Origin: Spirochaetota bacterium
GTDB lineage: Bacteria > Spirochaetota > JAHITG01
Direction of reading: 5' to 3'
Assembly (NCBI GenBank): GCA_018817865.1
Contig: JAHITG010000289.1
Coordinates: forward strand, 1 to 10,490
Length of the DNA: 10,490 nucleotides
In this document: in pieces, positions 1 through 7,887 of the stretch
How positions within the stretch are numbered: the stretch's first letter is position 1
Layout: the number at the start of each line of letters is the position of its first letter
The notes under the pieces: generated by a model
Database searches by the model: none
Seen by the model: only the letters and a program-made list of their open reading frames with translations
What the model was told of the DNA's origin: nothing
Translations under genes and position numbers: made by a program

Positions 1-1447
1 GATAACTCTTCAGATCACCGGGTTGTATCCCGAGCTCATATCCCGTATAGCTCAGATCTATCTTCAGATGAGCATAAAAGATCGGCGCTAAAAGACCGGT
101 TAGACAGCAGCATAAAGGGTTCTTCTGAACAAATTCTTTATCCCTGGGATCAAATTTCGGAAAGTAGATCCTGTCCGGACGCAGCCATCTTAATACCGGT
201 AACCTGCTTAAGATCTGCAGGCTCAGGTCAATGCCGACACCATAAGACGGGTATCCTTCATTGATCCCGAACCGTAAACTGAAAAAACGCCATAAAAATT
301 TAAGCTCAGAGCCGAAATGCCATTTTAAGAAGAAATTCTTCTCCTGCTGATGGAACAGATCCTCGACATCAACAGCCAGAATAGGGTCTTCAAATAATCC
401 GATAAAACTCCACCGCGGGGTCCAGGCAACGCCTACCCTCGCATTGATCGGAATACTGGAGGGCTCTGTCCTGTCCCACCAGTTGATCCTGGTATAGACA
501 TCAGATAAGAGTAATCCCACCTTCCAGGCAAAGGACGGACGGTACATCAGTCCCAGATCGAACCCGTATCCGGTCCCCGCTTTGATCTGATCAATAGGGG
601 CTTTTGTATAATCTATACCATGGATAAGCATGTTCATAATGGATTGTGTATCAAAAAAATCACTCTTGAAATAATCTCCCTCAACCCACTGAACGACTTC
701 CAGGTAATCCGTAAGATCATTCAATTCAACGCTTAACCTGTGAAAATATTTCAAAGTAATTCCGGCATGCCAGTTTTTATACCCGGGAATGGGCATGCCG
801 ATACCGAATGGAAAGATAAGGTCCGCATGTACCTGTGCCTGAATATTTGGTATATTCAGGAGACCCTGGGTAGGGTCCAGTTTGATAACGATATCGGATG
901 AGAAGAATACTCCGAACCCGAAATAATGCCTTGCCATACTTAAAAACTCGGCATTGACCGAAGGATGAACAATGGTGGAATATGCCGAAAGAAGACTGTT
1001 GTTTGCATTTGAGACATCCGAAGCGGTCAGGGTCCCGTCAATGAATTTATTAAAAAAATTCATATCCAGAAGCTGAAACCAGGGATCTGAATAACTGTCA
1101 TCTGTTATTTCTGCGAGAATAAGAAGATCTTCAAATGCAAACCCGCTTGCGCCCACGGTAACCGATGCGATCGTGATATCCCCTATATTGGAATACCGGG
1201 GCCGCCAGAGCGTGGGATCTTTTATAGCTGCCAGCTTGGATTGTTCCATCAAACCATATGAAGCAAAACCGGCAGGGTTGAAGAAGAGCATATTTTTATC
1301 ATCCGCAATTGCCACAAAGGTATTTCCCATACCCTGTACACGCGCATCAGAAAAAGTGACGGGCTGCTGCGCAGCCAGGATATATCCTGCACAAAGGTGA
1401 ATAACAAGTAAAAAAATAATAAACTGAAATGATCCTTTATTTTTCAT
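1..1447 (-). CDS. Gene A: FadL/PorV-like outer-membrane beta-barrel protein (3' end beyond the window)
   Basis: The frame is open for 482 codons from ATG 1447 to the left window edge, so the C-terminus is missing. Residues 1-26 form a signal peptide (basic start, hydrophobic core to about residue 24, likely cleavage before QQPVTF). Residues 39-61 (GMGNTFVAIADD, then NPAG at 57-60) match the N-terminal signature of the FadL/PorV-type barrel superfamily, whose members transport hydrophobic compounds or serve type IX secretion in other phyla. The rest alternates aromatic and polar residues in strand-like segments. The last visible part (IDLSYTGYELGIQPGDLKSY) resembles a final hairpin, so only some 15-20 codons may be missing. 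Cys446-448 are three cysteines in a row, which is unusual for a barrel. AAGGAA at 1459-1464 is the ribosome binding site. The gene starts 22 nt after the stop of gene B and is its likely operon partner. The superfamily is fairly secure; the transported substrate is unknown. Confidence 0.8.
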   Translation of the reverse strand, partial: MKNKGSFQFIIFLLVIHLCAGYILAAQQPVTFSDARVQGMGNTFVAIADDKNMLFFNPAGFASYGLMEQSKLAAIKDPTLWRPRYSNIGDITIASVTVGASGFAFEDLLILAEITDDSYSDPWFQLLDMNFFNKFIDGTLTASDVSNANNSLLSAYSTIVHPSVNAEFLSMARHYFGFGVFFSSDIVIKLDPTQGLLNIPNIQAQVHADLIFPFGIGMPIPGYKNWHAGITLKYFHRLSVELNDLTDYLEVVQWVEGDYFKSDFFDTQSIMNMLIHGIDYTKAPIDQIKAGTGYGFDLGLMYRPSFAWKVGLLLSDVYTRINWWDRTEPSSIPINARVGVAWTPRWSFIGLFEDPILAVDVEDLFHQQEKNFFLKWHFGSELKFLWRFFSLRFGINEGYPSYGVGIDLSLQILSRLPVLRWLRPDRIYFPKFDPRDKEFVQKNPLCCCLTGLLAPIFYAHLKIDLSYTGYELGIQPGDLKSY

Positions 1448-1469
1448 GTTCAATATCATTCCTTATATA

Positions 1470-2666
1470 TTAACTTCCACCGGTACCCATCAGCTGTTTC
1501 AATAAATTAGAATCGGTGATATGTATAACAATATCATTCATAACCGTGACCACTTCCTGGATATAAGCCATGTTGGTCGGATTCGTAATGTCATATGAAC
1601 TTCCCGGATGGTCTGTTACGCGCCTCAAAAGATTAGTCTTACCTGCCGCATAGGTTGCAAAGGTAGGCACAGTGGTGGCCCAGGGAGTTTCAGCAAAAGC
1701 TGTATAAGATCCGCTGAAAGCATTTGTCCCTACAAGTTTTAAATGGTCCGAACTTAAGATCAATGCATCTGCATCAGCCCCGGTTAAATACCCGGACATC
1801 TCTGTGACACGCTCATTAATATCATTCTTTACATCATCCATGACCTCTCCGCCGGATATGCCCTGCACCCCGCGGTTTAAGGCATTGGCTGCTTCCTGAA
1901 AATCAGAAAAGGAGGTTCCGAATATTTTATATACTTCTATGAGGTCTTCTACGATATCATGGCCGAAGGAGATTATATTGGAGACCGAGCTCTCCTCGAT
2001 AGGCTGGAGAAGTGAGATCCTGTTATTAAAATCATCCAGCGTTGTGGTTATCTGGCTTTCCAGATTCTCCACATCGACTTTTGCTGTATTATACCCGAGG
2101 TTCCCGTCCTGAAAGATAAAGAGGTCACCGCTGTTCGGGCCTCCGGCACTGAAATATACCAGGTCATTGTTACTATCACCATTCCTTATAAAACCTCTTA
2201 AAAAATAAGAGAGCACCAGGTTTATATTTACTTCAAAATCATACATGGATACATCAGGACAGGCCCCTTGTGTGATCGGAGCTAAATATGTAATAACATC
2301 ATCCATTGTGAGCCGGATAGCCACGGCAAACTGTGTAATAATAGCCGGAAGGTCATCATCCGTACCGGAAGTCATCTTTGAGACAAGGAGTATCAGGTCC
2401 ACATTGCTCATTAAAAACCTGGCCCTGGCAACACCTATCCGTGCCCTGCCGCTTGATGCGTCAGCCGTGACCGCTTTCACATAATAACCGTATGCTGCAG
2501 TAGCATCTCCCTTGGCAAGGGCCTGGTCACCCAGGGCGATCAGATCATTTGCACTTTCCGCATCACCGCTGCCCGGATAAAGCCATCCGAATATGCTGTC
2601 CGTACAGCTTGTAAAGAATGCGCTCATTAGAACAAGTAAAGCAATTAATATCAATTTCCTGGCCAT
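1470..2666 (-). CDS. Gene B: TPR-containing lipoprotein of unknown function
   Basis: The product has 398 residues. The signal sequence ends in a relaxed lipobox, FTSC, with Cys21 as the expected lipidated residue, so the mature protein should be membrane-anchored and exposed to the periplasm or surface. Residues 41-73 form one clear tetratricopeptide-type helical hairpin (LGDQALAKGDATAAYGYYVKA), followed by another helix at about 74-87. The remainder is predicted by eye to be mainly helical and matches no family I recognise. TPRs usually mediate protein-protein contacts, so a scaffold role beside the barrel of gene A is a reasonable inference. The start is well supported by a strong Shine-Dalgarno sequence (GGAGGTGG, 2673-2680). 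The gene lies 50 nt after gene C and 22 nt before gene A, in the same direction. Codon use looks like that of its neighbours. The lipoprotein call is likely; the function is not known. Confidence 0.85.
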   Translation of the reverse strand: MARKLILIALLVLMSAFFTSCTDSIFGWLYPGSGDAESANDLIALGDQALAKGDATAAYGYYVKAVTADASSGRARIGVARARFLMSNVDLILLVSKMTSGTDDDLPAIITQFAVAIRLTMDDVITYLAPITQGACPDVSMYDFEVNINLVLSYFLRGFIRNGDSNNDLVYFSAGGPNSGDLFIFQDGNLGYNTAKVDVENLESQITTTLDDFNNRISLLQPIEESSVSNIISFGHDIVEDLIEVYKIFGTSFSDFQEAANALNRGVQGISGGEVMDDVKNDINERVTEMSGYLTGADADALILSSDHLKLVGTNAFSGSYTAFAETPWATTVPTFATYAAGKTNLLRRVTDHPGSSYDITNPTNMAYIQEVVTVMNDIVIHITDSNLLKQLMGTGGS

Positions 2667-2716
2667 ATTTGACCACCTCCGAAGAATTTCAAATAAAGAT
2701 CGAACAGAGCTTTATC

Positions 2717-3451
2717 CTATTTCTTCTTTTTCTCCTCTTCTTTATCTTTCTTTTTCTCTTCTTTCTTCTCTACCTTTTCGCTCTTCTTCACCACTATCGG
2801 CTCTGTATACTTTCCTTCGTTTACAGATTTTACAATAGTCTCCACAATATCCTTTGTATACCCTCTCATGTCCGTGATCCAGTACACGGCTCCGCTATAA
2901 GTATCGGTCATTTTCAATGTAATCTCAATAAATGCATGGTCCCAGTCCTCTCCCTCATCATACTTATTGATCCTGCCCCCTAATATAGCTTCTATCTTTT
3001 TATAAGGGGTTGCCTTATATTCTATGGACCGCTGCAATGTATTGCCATGGATCTCCAGGTCCCCTCTCTTTTTTTCCAGGATATCCGTCTCGATCACCTT
3101 ATCTTCATATTCGCCTAAAGCGACATCTACCTTCTCTGACTTATAGAACCGTTTTAGAATGTCATCGGTAAATCTATTAGAAAGATCGATATAATCGATG
3201 ATCTCTCCCCGTACGGATTTTACATATTTGGCATCAAATTTTAAGATAGAGATCGATTTTATTCTTGCTTCCTCAAACCTTGCCGAGGGCTTGATGTCTG
3301 TCTCGATCCAGATCCCTGTTTTTTTAGCGTCCTTAGGAACAGAAACTCCTCCTCCTAATATACCGAAACATGCACTAAATCCATCTCCTGCAGAAAAGAG
3401 TATAAAAATAACAACAGTTATTAACAGTAAATTTTTTCCTTTAACGATCAT
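2717..3451 (-). CDS. Gene C: CsgG/LpoB-like lipoprotein with a Lys/Glu-rich tail
   Basis: The product has 244 residues. A hydrophobic signal covers residues 7-20 and Cys28 (FSAC) may be lipidated, but Asp23 sits in the lipobox region and -3 is Phe, so cleavage by signal peptidase I is also possible. The order of elements fits the CsgG/LpoB/GNA1162-type fold: a first strand (ISIL, 67-70, then KFDA), an amphipathic helix (NRFTDDILKRF, 92-102), a strand (KVDVAL, 107-112), ILGGRI at 156-161, then HAFIEITLKMTDTYSGAVYW at 172-191, which resembles the family's 'D-x-x-T/S-G-x-x-x-W' hairpin, and a closing helix. CsgG forms an outer-membrane secretion pore and LpoB activates a peptidoglycan synthase; which role applies here cannot be told. 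Residues 222-244 are almost only charged (13 Lys, 8 Asp/Glu). AAGGAGGG at 3460-3467 fixes the start. It is the first gene after the promoter at 3543-3570. Confidence 0.8.
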   Translation of the reverse strand: MIVKGKNLLLITVVIFILFSAGDGFSACFGILGGGVSVPKDAKKTGIWIETDIKPSARFEEARIKSISILKFDAKYVKSVRGEIIDYIDLSNRFTDDILKRFYKSEKVDVALGEYEDKVIETDILEKKRGDLEIHGNTLQRSIEYKATPYKKIEAILGGRINKYDEGEDWDHAFIEITLKMTDTYSGAVYWITDMRGYTKDIVETIVKSVNEGKYTEPIVVKKSEKVEKKEEKKKDKEEEKKKK

Positions 3452-3474
3452 TCTTTAAACCCTCCTTTAATATG

Positions 3475-3504
3475 TTAACTTTTTATCTTTATTCCAAGTG
3501 ACAT
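3475..3504 (-). CDS. Possible 9-codon leader ORF upstream of gene C
   Basis: The leader between the promoter at 3543-3570 and gene C contains ATG 3504 followed by eight more codons (MSLGIKIKS) and a TAA stop. AAAGGGA at 3512-3518 lies 7 nt upstream, which is a workable Shine-Dalgarno sequence. The stop falls just before the strong ribosome binding site of gene C (3460-3467). There is no run of one amino acid that would point to classical attenuation and no clear competing hairpin. An ORF this short arises readily by chance in AT-rich DNA, so this is only a candidate. Confidence 0.25.
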   Translation of the reverse strand: MSLGIKIKS

Positions 3505-3542
3505 AACTAAATCCCTTTATTCAGATGTTTCCTTAATAACAT

Positions 3543-3570
3543 AGTATATCACAAAAAATATCAATGTCAA
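3543..3570 (-). promoter_or_regulatory. Sigma70-type promoter for genes C-B-A
   Basis: On the minus strand a perfect -35 box TTGACA (3565-3570) is followed after 16 nt by TATACT (3543-3548), one base from the -10 consensus. TACTAT, two bases further on, gives an alternative spacing of 18. Transcription would begin near 3536 and give a leader of about 85 nt before gene C. It is the only good promoter in the 152-nt gap between genes D and C. Confidence 0.7.
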
Positions 3571-3581
3571 TTTAAATTGAC
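3566..3581. promoter_or_regulatory. 16-bp perfect palindrome over the -35 box (candidate operator)
   Basis: GTCAATTTAAATTGAC is its own reverse complement over 16 bases and covers five of the six bases of the -35 box of the C-B-A promoter. A dimeric repressor bound here would block RNA polymerase. No regulator gene lies in the window. It could also fold as a 6-bp RNA hairpin after gene D, but no T-run follows directly, so the operator reading is preferred. Confidence 0.4.
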
Positions 3582-3603
3582 CTTTTAATACAGTTAAACT
3601 GCA

Positions 3604-6600
3604 TTATTTATAATACAGTTCCAATATGGAACCGTTCTCATCACCAATAAATGTATTATTTCCGGAAAAAATATGCGCCTTGGATGAGATCGTACTGTTC
3701 CATATGTATTTCCATTTCTGATGTCCCTTATCCGTCTTTAATGCATATACGACACCATTTTCAGTTGAAAAAACGACCAGGTCCTGCCTGATATCCGGTG
3801 TAGACTTTATATCAGAATCAGCAAAGGTCTTCCACCGGAGCTCGCCGCTTGAATTAACAGAATAAAGGGCACTTCCTGATCCGAAATAAAAATTCCGCCC
3901 ATCACTTCCCACACCACCGGTAAGGGGACGAACAACATCCATTCTTTTTATTATTGTGCCGGAGGAGAGGCTGACAATATAAAAGAGTCCGGTATCTGTT
4001 CCAATTCCCAGTGCATTTCCGGTTTTTCCTATCGAGTGAACAACATTTCCGACAAGCTGTTTCCTCCATAAAATCTTTCCACCGGAGCTTAATAAGACCA
4101 CTTCGCCGTCATTATTGGCATAACAGAACCGGTTCCCCCCGACTGAAACTATATTGCCGGATATAACACTGCCGGTATTTACCTTCCATGATAATCTTCC
4201 ATTATTAATATTAAGGGCATATACATTTCCGTCACTTGAGCCAAAACAGACCGTACTCCCGCTAAAGACAGGTGTCCCGACAATAGAGCCATTAGCACTG
4301 AAGCGCCACGCCTCATTAAACGTAGAATTATTGACACAGATAAAACTGCCGTCTTCCATACCCCCAAACACCTTTCCCTTATATATTTTAACATCGGATG
4401 TAAAAGGAATGCCAAAAACAACTTTACTCTTTATAAATTCCCTTGTTTTTGATTGCGTATCGATAGCATACAGGATACCGCTGGTATCCCCGGCATAGAT
4501 CATATTTCTTTCAACATCAACATTTCCGGAAAGGCGGGCAGCCAGAGGGAAAGTTCTCATCAAGCGGACATCAGGTATCAGGGCAATGATCCTGTCCTCA
4601 GCCCACTGGGCCAGCTGGGTCCGGGGAGCCATCTTGATCACTTTTCTGTAACTTTCAATGGCATTATTAAGGAACTTCGGCACATTGATCGCTAAAGCAA
4701 CAGCCATTCTCTTCTCATATACTTTTCCTGCTCCATAAAAATAGGCCGGCGATTCCTTCATGGATAATGATTTCTCAATATTCTTTACTGCTTCCCTGAT
4801 CTTTCCGGGCATATAGTACTGGGTCCTGGCCAGATAAAAATAAAAGACAGGGATATTATTCTTCAGCCTGATGGCAAAATCAAAATTTTCTTCCGATTTC
4901 TCAAATTGATTCAGCTTATAATATGCCAGTCCCGCATTAAAATAAGCCGGATCATAATATTTATCGAGCTTCTTTGTCTTCTCAAACTCAAGGACCGCTT
5001 TTTTATATTCATCCTTTTTATAATAGGCAATACCCAGATTTATATGTGCATCAAAATTATTTGGATTGATCGCCAGGGCTTTATTAAAATTCACCATGGC
5101 CTCATTATAATTCTCCATCCTTAAATAGATCTCTCCGATATCATTTAAGACGGAATCATTTTTAGGATCGATGCTTAACGCATTATTATAATAACTGAAA
5201 GCCTGCTTATACTGCGTTTTATTTTTATATATCACACCCATCATCTGATAATAATCCGGATACCGGGGAAACTTCTTAATACCCTGTTTCAAGACCTTTT
5301 CTGCTTCATCAAACTCTTTTTTCATAATATAAGCATTTGCCAGGTTCAGATAGACTTCCTTCATTTCTTTATAGATATTAAGAGCTGTCCTGTAGTTGGC
5401 AATGGCAGTGGAATAGTCTCCCTTATTAAATGCGCTTGAAGCTACGCTGATGTATCGCAATGCATCGATATACTGGATCTTATCAATAGCATCGAAATAG
5501 GAAGGATTATATCGTATCGCTTTTTCGAATTCATTTTTAGCCTGATCATAATCTTTGATATTAAAGAGAAGAACACCCATTTTATAATAAACCGTAGCTA
5601 TTCTCTTCTTTGCGACCTTGTAATTGGGATCGATCAGTAAGGCTTTATTATATTCTCCAATGGCTTCTTTAAATTTAGCATTTGCTTCATAGCTTAATCC
5701 CAGTTTATAGTAAAGCATGGGGTCTTTACCCTTCAGCCCCTCCAGCTTTTCGTTCATCTTCTTTGCATTGACCGTGTCCCCTTTATTCCTGTAAGCTCTT
5801 TCCAATCCGATCAGTGCGGGTAAATAATCTTTCTCGATCTTGAGGGCCCTGTCGTAATGGTCAATGGCGCTTATATACTGTTTTATCTGTACATATGCAT
5901 TTCCGATATTCACCCGGGTTTCCAGAAAATCAGGAGCCAGATCCAGTGAGCTTTTATATTTTTCTATGGCCTTATCATACTTCTTCTCTTCAAACAGCTG
6001 ATTCCCTTCATTCACAAAGATCATGGCATCAGCTTTTTTCTCAAACTCTTCTGCTTTATCAAGGCTGCTGTCCAGATCACTCGCCTTTTGAAAGGATACT
6101 TTAGCCTGGCTGTATTTTTCCATCTCATACTGGGCCACTCCCAGATTCAGGTAGGCTTTTCCATAATCCTTCTTCAATTTGATGCTGGTTTTAAAATTTT
6201 CTATGGCTTTGTCATGAGATTCTGTTTCACTATAGATTATCCCCAGGTAATTATATATCTTATAATTGCCCGGGTCCACTTCTTTTGCATCCTCAAGATA
6301 ATCGATAGCCTCTTCATATTTTTTTTTCTTTTTATTGATCTCTGCCAGTGTAAAATAAAGGTCAAGATCATCCTTTTTTATCTCATACGCCTTCAGCAGA
6401 TATTTTTCCGCTTCCTGGTCTTTCTTCAATCTGTAATATGTCTGGCCTAATACATAATTCGCATCATAATTATCCGGCATATCTTTCAATACTTCTTTCA
6501 ATTTCTTTTCAGCTTCCTGATACTTCCCGTCATTATACAGCTCCCTGCCTTCTCTTAAAAGAAGCAGTGCATTGGCGATCCGCCGGCTCTCATTCAATTT

Positions 6601-7311
6601 TTTATCATCTTTAATCTGTAACCCTTTATCCAGGATCTTTATTGCTTCCTGATAATCTTTTAATCCGATATAATTGTTGCCCATGCCGAGATACGGTTCT
6701 AACATTTTTTCATTAATGTCATTAGCTTTTTCAAAGCTTATCAGAGACTCCTTATAAACCTCATCCTCATAATATATATTTCCGATCTCTATATAAGCTG
6801 CAGCATCTTTTGAATTTAATTTTGTTACGATCAGGAAATTCTTTAATGCATTGTTCTTATCTTGAAGCTTTAAATAACCGGAGCCCTTAATAAAATAAGC
6901 ATCCGGATTATCCGATTTAAACCTGATATATGAATCAAGGGAAGCAATAGATTCTTTATAATCTTTATTCTTATAATATGCATTCCCCAATCCCAGATGA
7001 GCATCTGCAAGACCGGGCCACAATTGAATTGCAGATCTAAAATCAGAGATGGCACTTTTATATTTTCCTTCCTTTAACTTCTGATTACCGGAATTAGCCA
7101 GTTTTACAGCATTGTTCCTCTGCTTCTTTTCATCTTTGGTAAGCTCTTCCCATGATCTCTCCTCTTTTCCGCCTTGAGGGATATTTACATCTGAAGCGGT
7201 CAGGACATCTTTATTATCAAGATCTTCCTTTGAAGATTTTCGTAAACCACTGCATCCGGTCAAATACAGTATGATAAAGAAAACAAATAATATAATTGTA
7301 AATTTACGCAT
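3604..7311 (-). CDS. Gene D: giant lipoprotein with about 23 TPR units and a C-terminal PQQ-type beta-propeller
   Basis: The product has 1235 residues. The signal ends in a canonical lipobox (LTGC, Cys20), then a polar linker runs to about residue 70. Residues 71-901 split by eye into about 23 TPR units, mostly exactly 34 residues, with typical features such as LGNAYY, a central Tyr/Ala-Ile and DPNY/NP at the turn. Residues 902-1235 hold eight spaced motifs of the PQQ/BamB type (near 938, 981, 1022, 1062, 1099, 1140, 1178 and 1219; for example GSSDGNVYAL followed by a Trp), enough for a seven- or eight-bladed propeller. No enzymatic residues are evident, so a scaffold or assembly role in the periplasm is inferred. 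TPR (BamD) and propeller (BamB) are the folds of two BAM complex lipoproteins, here in one chain. AAGGAC at 7317-7322 supports the start. It follows gene E by 43 nt and has no visible promoter of its own. Confidence 0.93.
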   Translation of the reverse strand: MRKFTIILFVFFIILYLTGCSGLRKSSKEDLDNKDVLTASDVNIPQGGKEERSWEELTKDEKKQRNNAVKLANSGNQKLKEGKYKSAISDFRSAIQLWPGLADAHLGLGNAYYKNKDYKESIASLDSYIRFKSDNPDAYFIKGSGYLKLQDKNNALKNFLIVTKLNSKDAAAYIEIGNIYYEDEVYKESLISFEKANDINEKMLEPYLGMGNNYIGLKDYQEAIKILDKGLQIKDDKKLNESRRIANALLLLREGRELYNDGKYQEAEKKLKEVLKDMPDNYDANYVLGQTYYRLKKDQEAEKYLLKAYEIKKDDLDLYFTLAEINKKKKKYEEAIDYLEDAKEVDPGNYKIYNYLGIIYSETESHDKAIENFKTSIKLKKDYGKAYLNLGVAQYEMEKYSQAKVSFQKASDLDSSLDKAEEFEKKADAMIFVNEGNQLFEEKKYDKAIEKYKSSLDLAPDFLETRVNIGNAYVQIKQYISAIDHYDRALKIEKDYLPALIGLERAYRNKGDTVNAKKMNEKLEGLKGKDPMLYYKLGLSYEANAKFKEAIGEYNKALLIDPNYKVAKKRIATVYYKMGVLLFNIKDYDQAKNEFEKAIRYNPSYFDAIDKIQYIDALRYISVASSAFNKGDYSTAIANYRTALNIYKEMKEVYLNLANAYIMKKEFDEAEKVLKQGIKKFPRYPDYYQMMGVIYKNKTQYKQAFSYYNNALSIDPKNDSVLNDIGEIYLRMENYNEAMVNFNKALAINPNNFDAHINLGIAYYKKDEYKKAVLEFEKTKKLDKYYDPAYFNAGLAYYKLNQFEKSEENFDFAIRLKNNIPVFYFYLARTQYYMPGKIREAVKNIEKSLSMKESPAYFYGAGKVYEKRMAVALAINVPKFLNNAIESYRKVIKMAPRTQLAQWAEDRIIALIPDVRLMRTFPLAARLSGNVDVERNMIYAGDTSGILYAIDTQSKTREFIKSKVVFGIPFTSDVKIYKGKVFGGMEDGSFICVNNSTFNEAWRFSANGSIVGTPVFSGSTVCFGSSDGNVYALNINNGRLSWKVNTGSVISGNIVSVGGNRFCYANNDGEVVLLSSGGKILWRKQLVGNVVHSIGKTGNALGIGTDTGLFYIVSLSSGTIIKRMDVVRPLTGGVGSDGRNFYFGSGSALYSVNSSGELRWKTFADSDIKSTPDIRQDLVVFSTENGVVYALKTDKGHQKWKYIWNSTISSKAHIFSGNNTFIGDENGSILELYYK

Positions 7312-7354
7312 TTAATGTCCTTATTTTTTTTGCTGTTGACGCGTCCGGCTCATG

Positions 7355-7846
7355 TTATTCATAGATCCAGTTAATGATCTTCCAGTTTTCTTTCTCTTTC
7401 TGCCAGTAGATCCTTTCTCTTCCTTTATAATTAAGAGGCTTATATCCTTCCTCGGCCGGACCGGCTTTATAAAAATAATTATCCGTTGTAACAGCCTTAT
7501 CCGCTTTCACATGGACCTGAACATCGGAAACCGAATATACTATATTATCATATGCTTTATACAAGAGTTCTGTATTCTTCTTCAGGTCATTCAAATTAAT
7601 ACCGGAATCAGACATAAAATCCCGGGAATAGAATGAAAAAGATTTTTCAGCATCCTCGTTCTTTACGGATTCCCTCATCTCATTGAAAAACTTGAGAAAG
7701 TAATCAACATCATCCCTGGAATAGCTCCCTTTAAATTTTACGTTCTTGACCATCTCTTCTTTATCCGGTAATTCCGGAGGAGGAGAACAGGCAAAAATGA
7801 CACCTGTAATTAAAAAAAATATTACTATACCTTTCAATCCTTTCAT
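7355..7846 (-). CDS. Gene E: small lipoprotein with an NTF2-like (SnoaL/DUF4440-type) domain
   Basis: The product has 163 residues starting at ATG 7846. Residues 1-20 are a lipoprotein signal ending in IFAC with Cys20 as the anchor, followed by a Pro-rich linker (SPPPELPDKEE). Residues 44-163 have the layout of a cystatin-like alpha+beta domain of the NTF2 superfamily: an early helix with FFNEMRESVKNEDAEKSFSFYSRDF, later strands (YSVSDVQVHVK, AVTTDNYFYK) and the typical ending YWQKEKENWKIINWIYE, where a Trp-Lys-Ile strand closes the sheet. Members of this fold bind small ligands or act as protein modules; no catalytic residues can be assigned. The frame continues upstream to a TTG at 7885, but the strong ribosome binding site GGGAGG (7855-7860) and the signal sequence decide for ATG 7846. 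It lies 41 nt after gene F and 43 nt before gene D, so it is probably co-transcribed with both. Confidence 0.85.
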   Translation of the reverse strand: MKGLKGIVIFFLITGVIFACSPPPELPDKEEMVKNVKFKGSYSRDDVDYFLKFFNEMRESVKNEDAEKSFSFYSRDFMSDSGINLNDLKKNTELLYKAYDNIVYSVSDVQVHVKADKAVTTDNYFYKAGPAEEGYKPLNYKGRERIYWQKEKENWKIINWIYE

Positions 7847-7854
7847 ATTACAAA

Positions 7855-7860
7855 CCTCCC
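7855..7860 (-). promoter_or_regulatory. Ribosome binding site that fixes the start of gene E
   Basis: GGGAGG is read on the minus strand 8 nt before ATG 7846. It lies inside the longer open frame that begins at TTG 7885, so it argues for the shorter protein, whose first residues then form a normal lipoprotein signal. Confidence 0.75.
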
Positions 7861-7887
7861 TGATCATATAATTAAAAAATAACAATT

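Noticed and set aside
2618..2983. Plus-strand open frame of 121 codons with a Leu/Phe-rich stretch that looks like a membrane segment
   Set aside because: The stretch is the complement of the Lys/Glu tail of gene C, which has a full set of gene features on the minus strand.
3566..3601. Terminator for gene D made from the palindrome or from CAGTT-A-AACTG at 3591-3601
   Set aside because: The stems are short and no T-run follows directly. Gene D may end elsewhere or read through into gene C.
4154..4498. Plus-strand open frame of 114 codons
   Set aside because: It is antisense to the propeller region of gene D, which shows clear repeated motifs in its own frame.
3607..4608. PQQ-dependent dehydrogenase domain in gene D
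   Set aside because: The repeats match the propeller fold only. The domain is much shorter than such enzymes and no cofactor or catalytic residues are evident.
6088..6450. Plus-strand open frame of 120 codons, rich in Phe and Ile
   Set aside because: It is antisense to the TPR coding region of gene D. Its hydrophobic look comes from the complement of Lys/Glu codons, and there is no ribosome binding site or typical signal.
4609..7101. Tandem DNA repeat in the TPR region
   Set aside because: The period of about 102 bases is at protein level. The units are too diverged in DNA to be a recent tandem duplication.
7847..7885. Longer version of gene E starting at TTG 7885
   Set aside because: A strong ribosome binding site lies within this extension, and the extra residues would disturb the lipoprotein signal.
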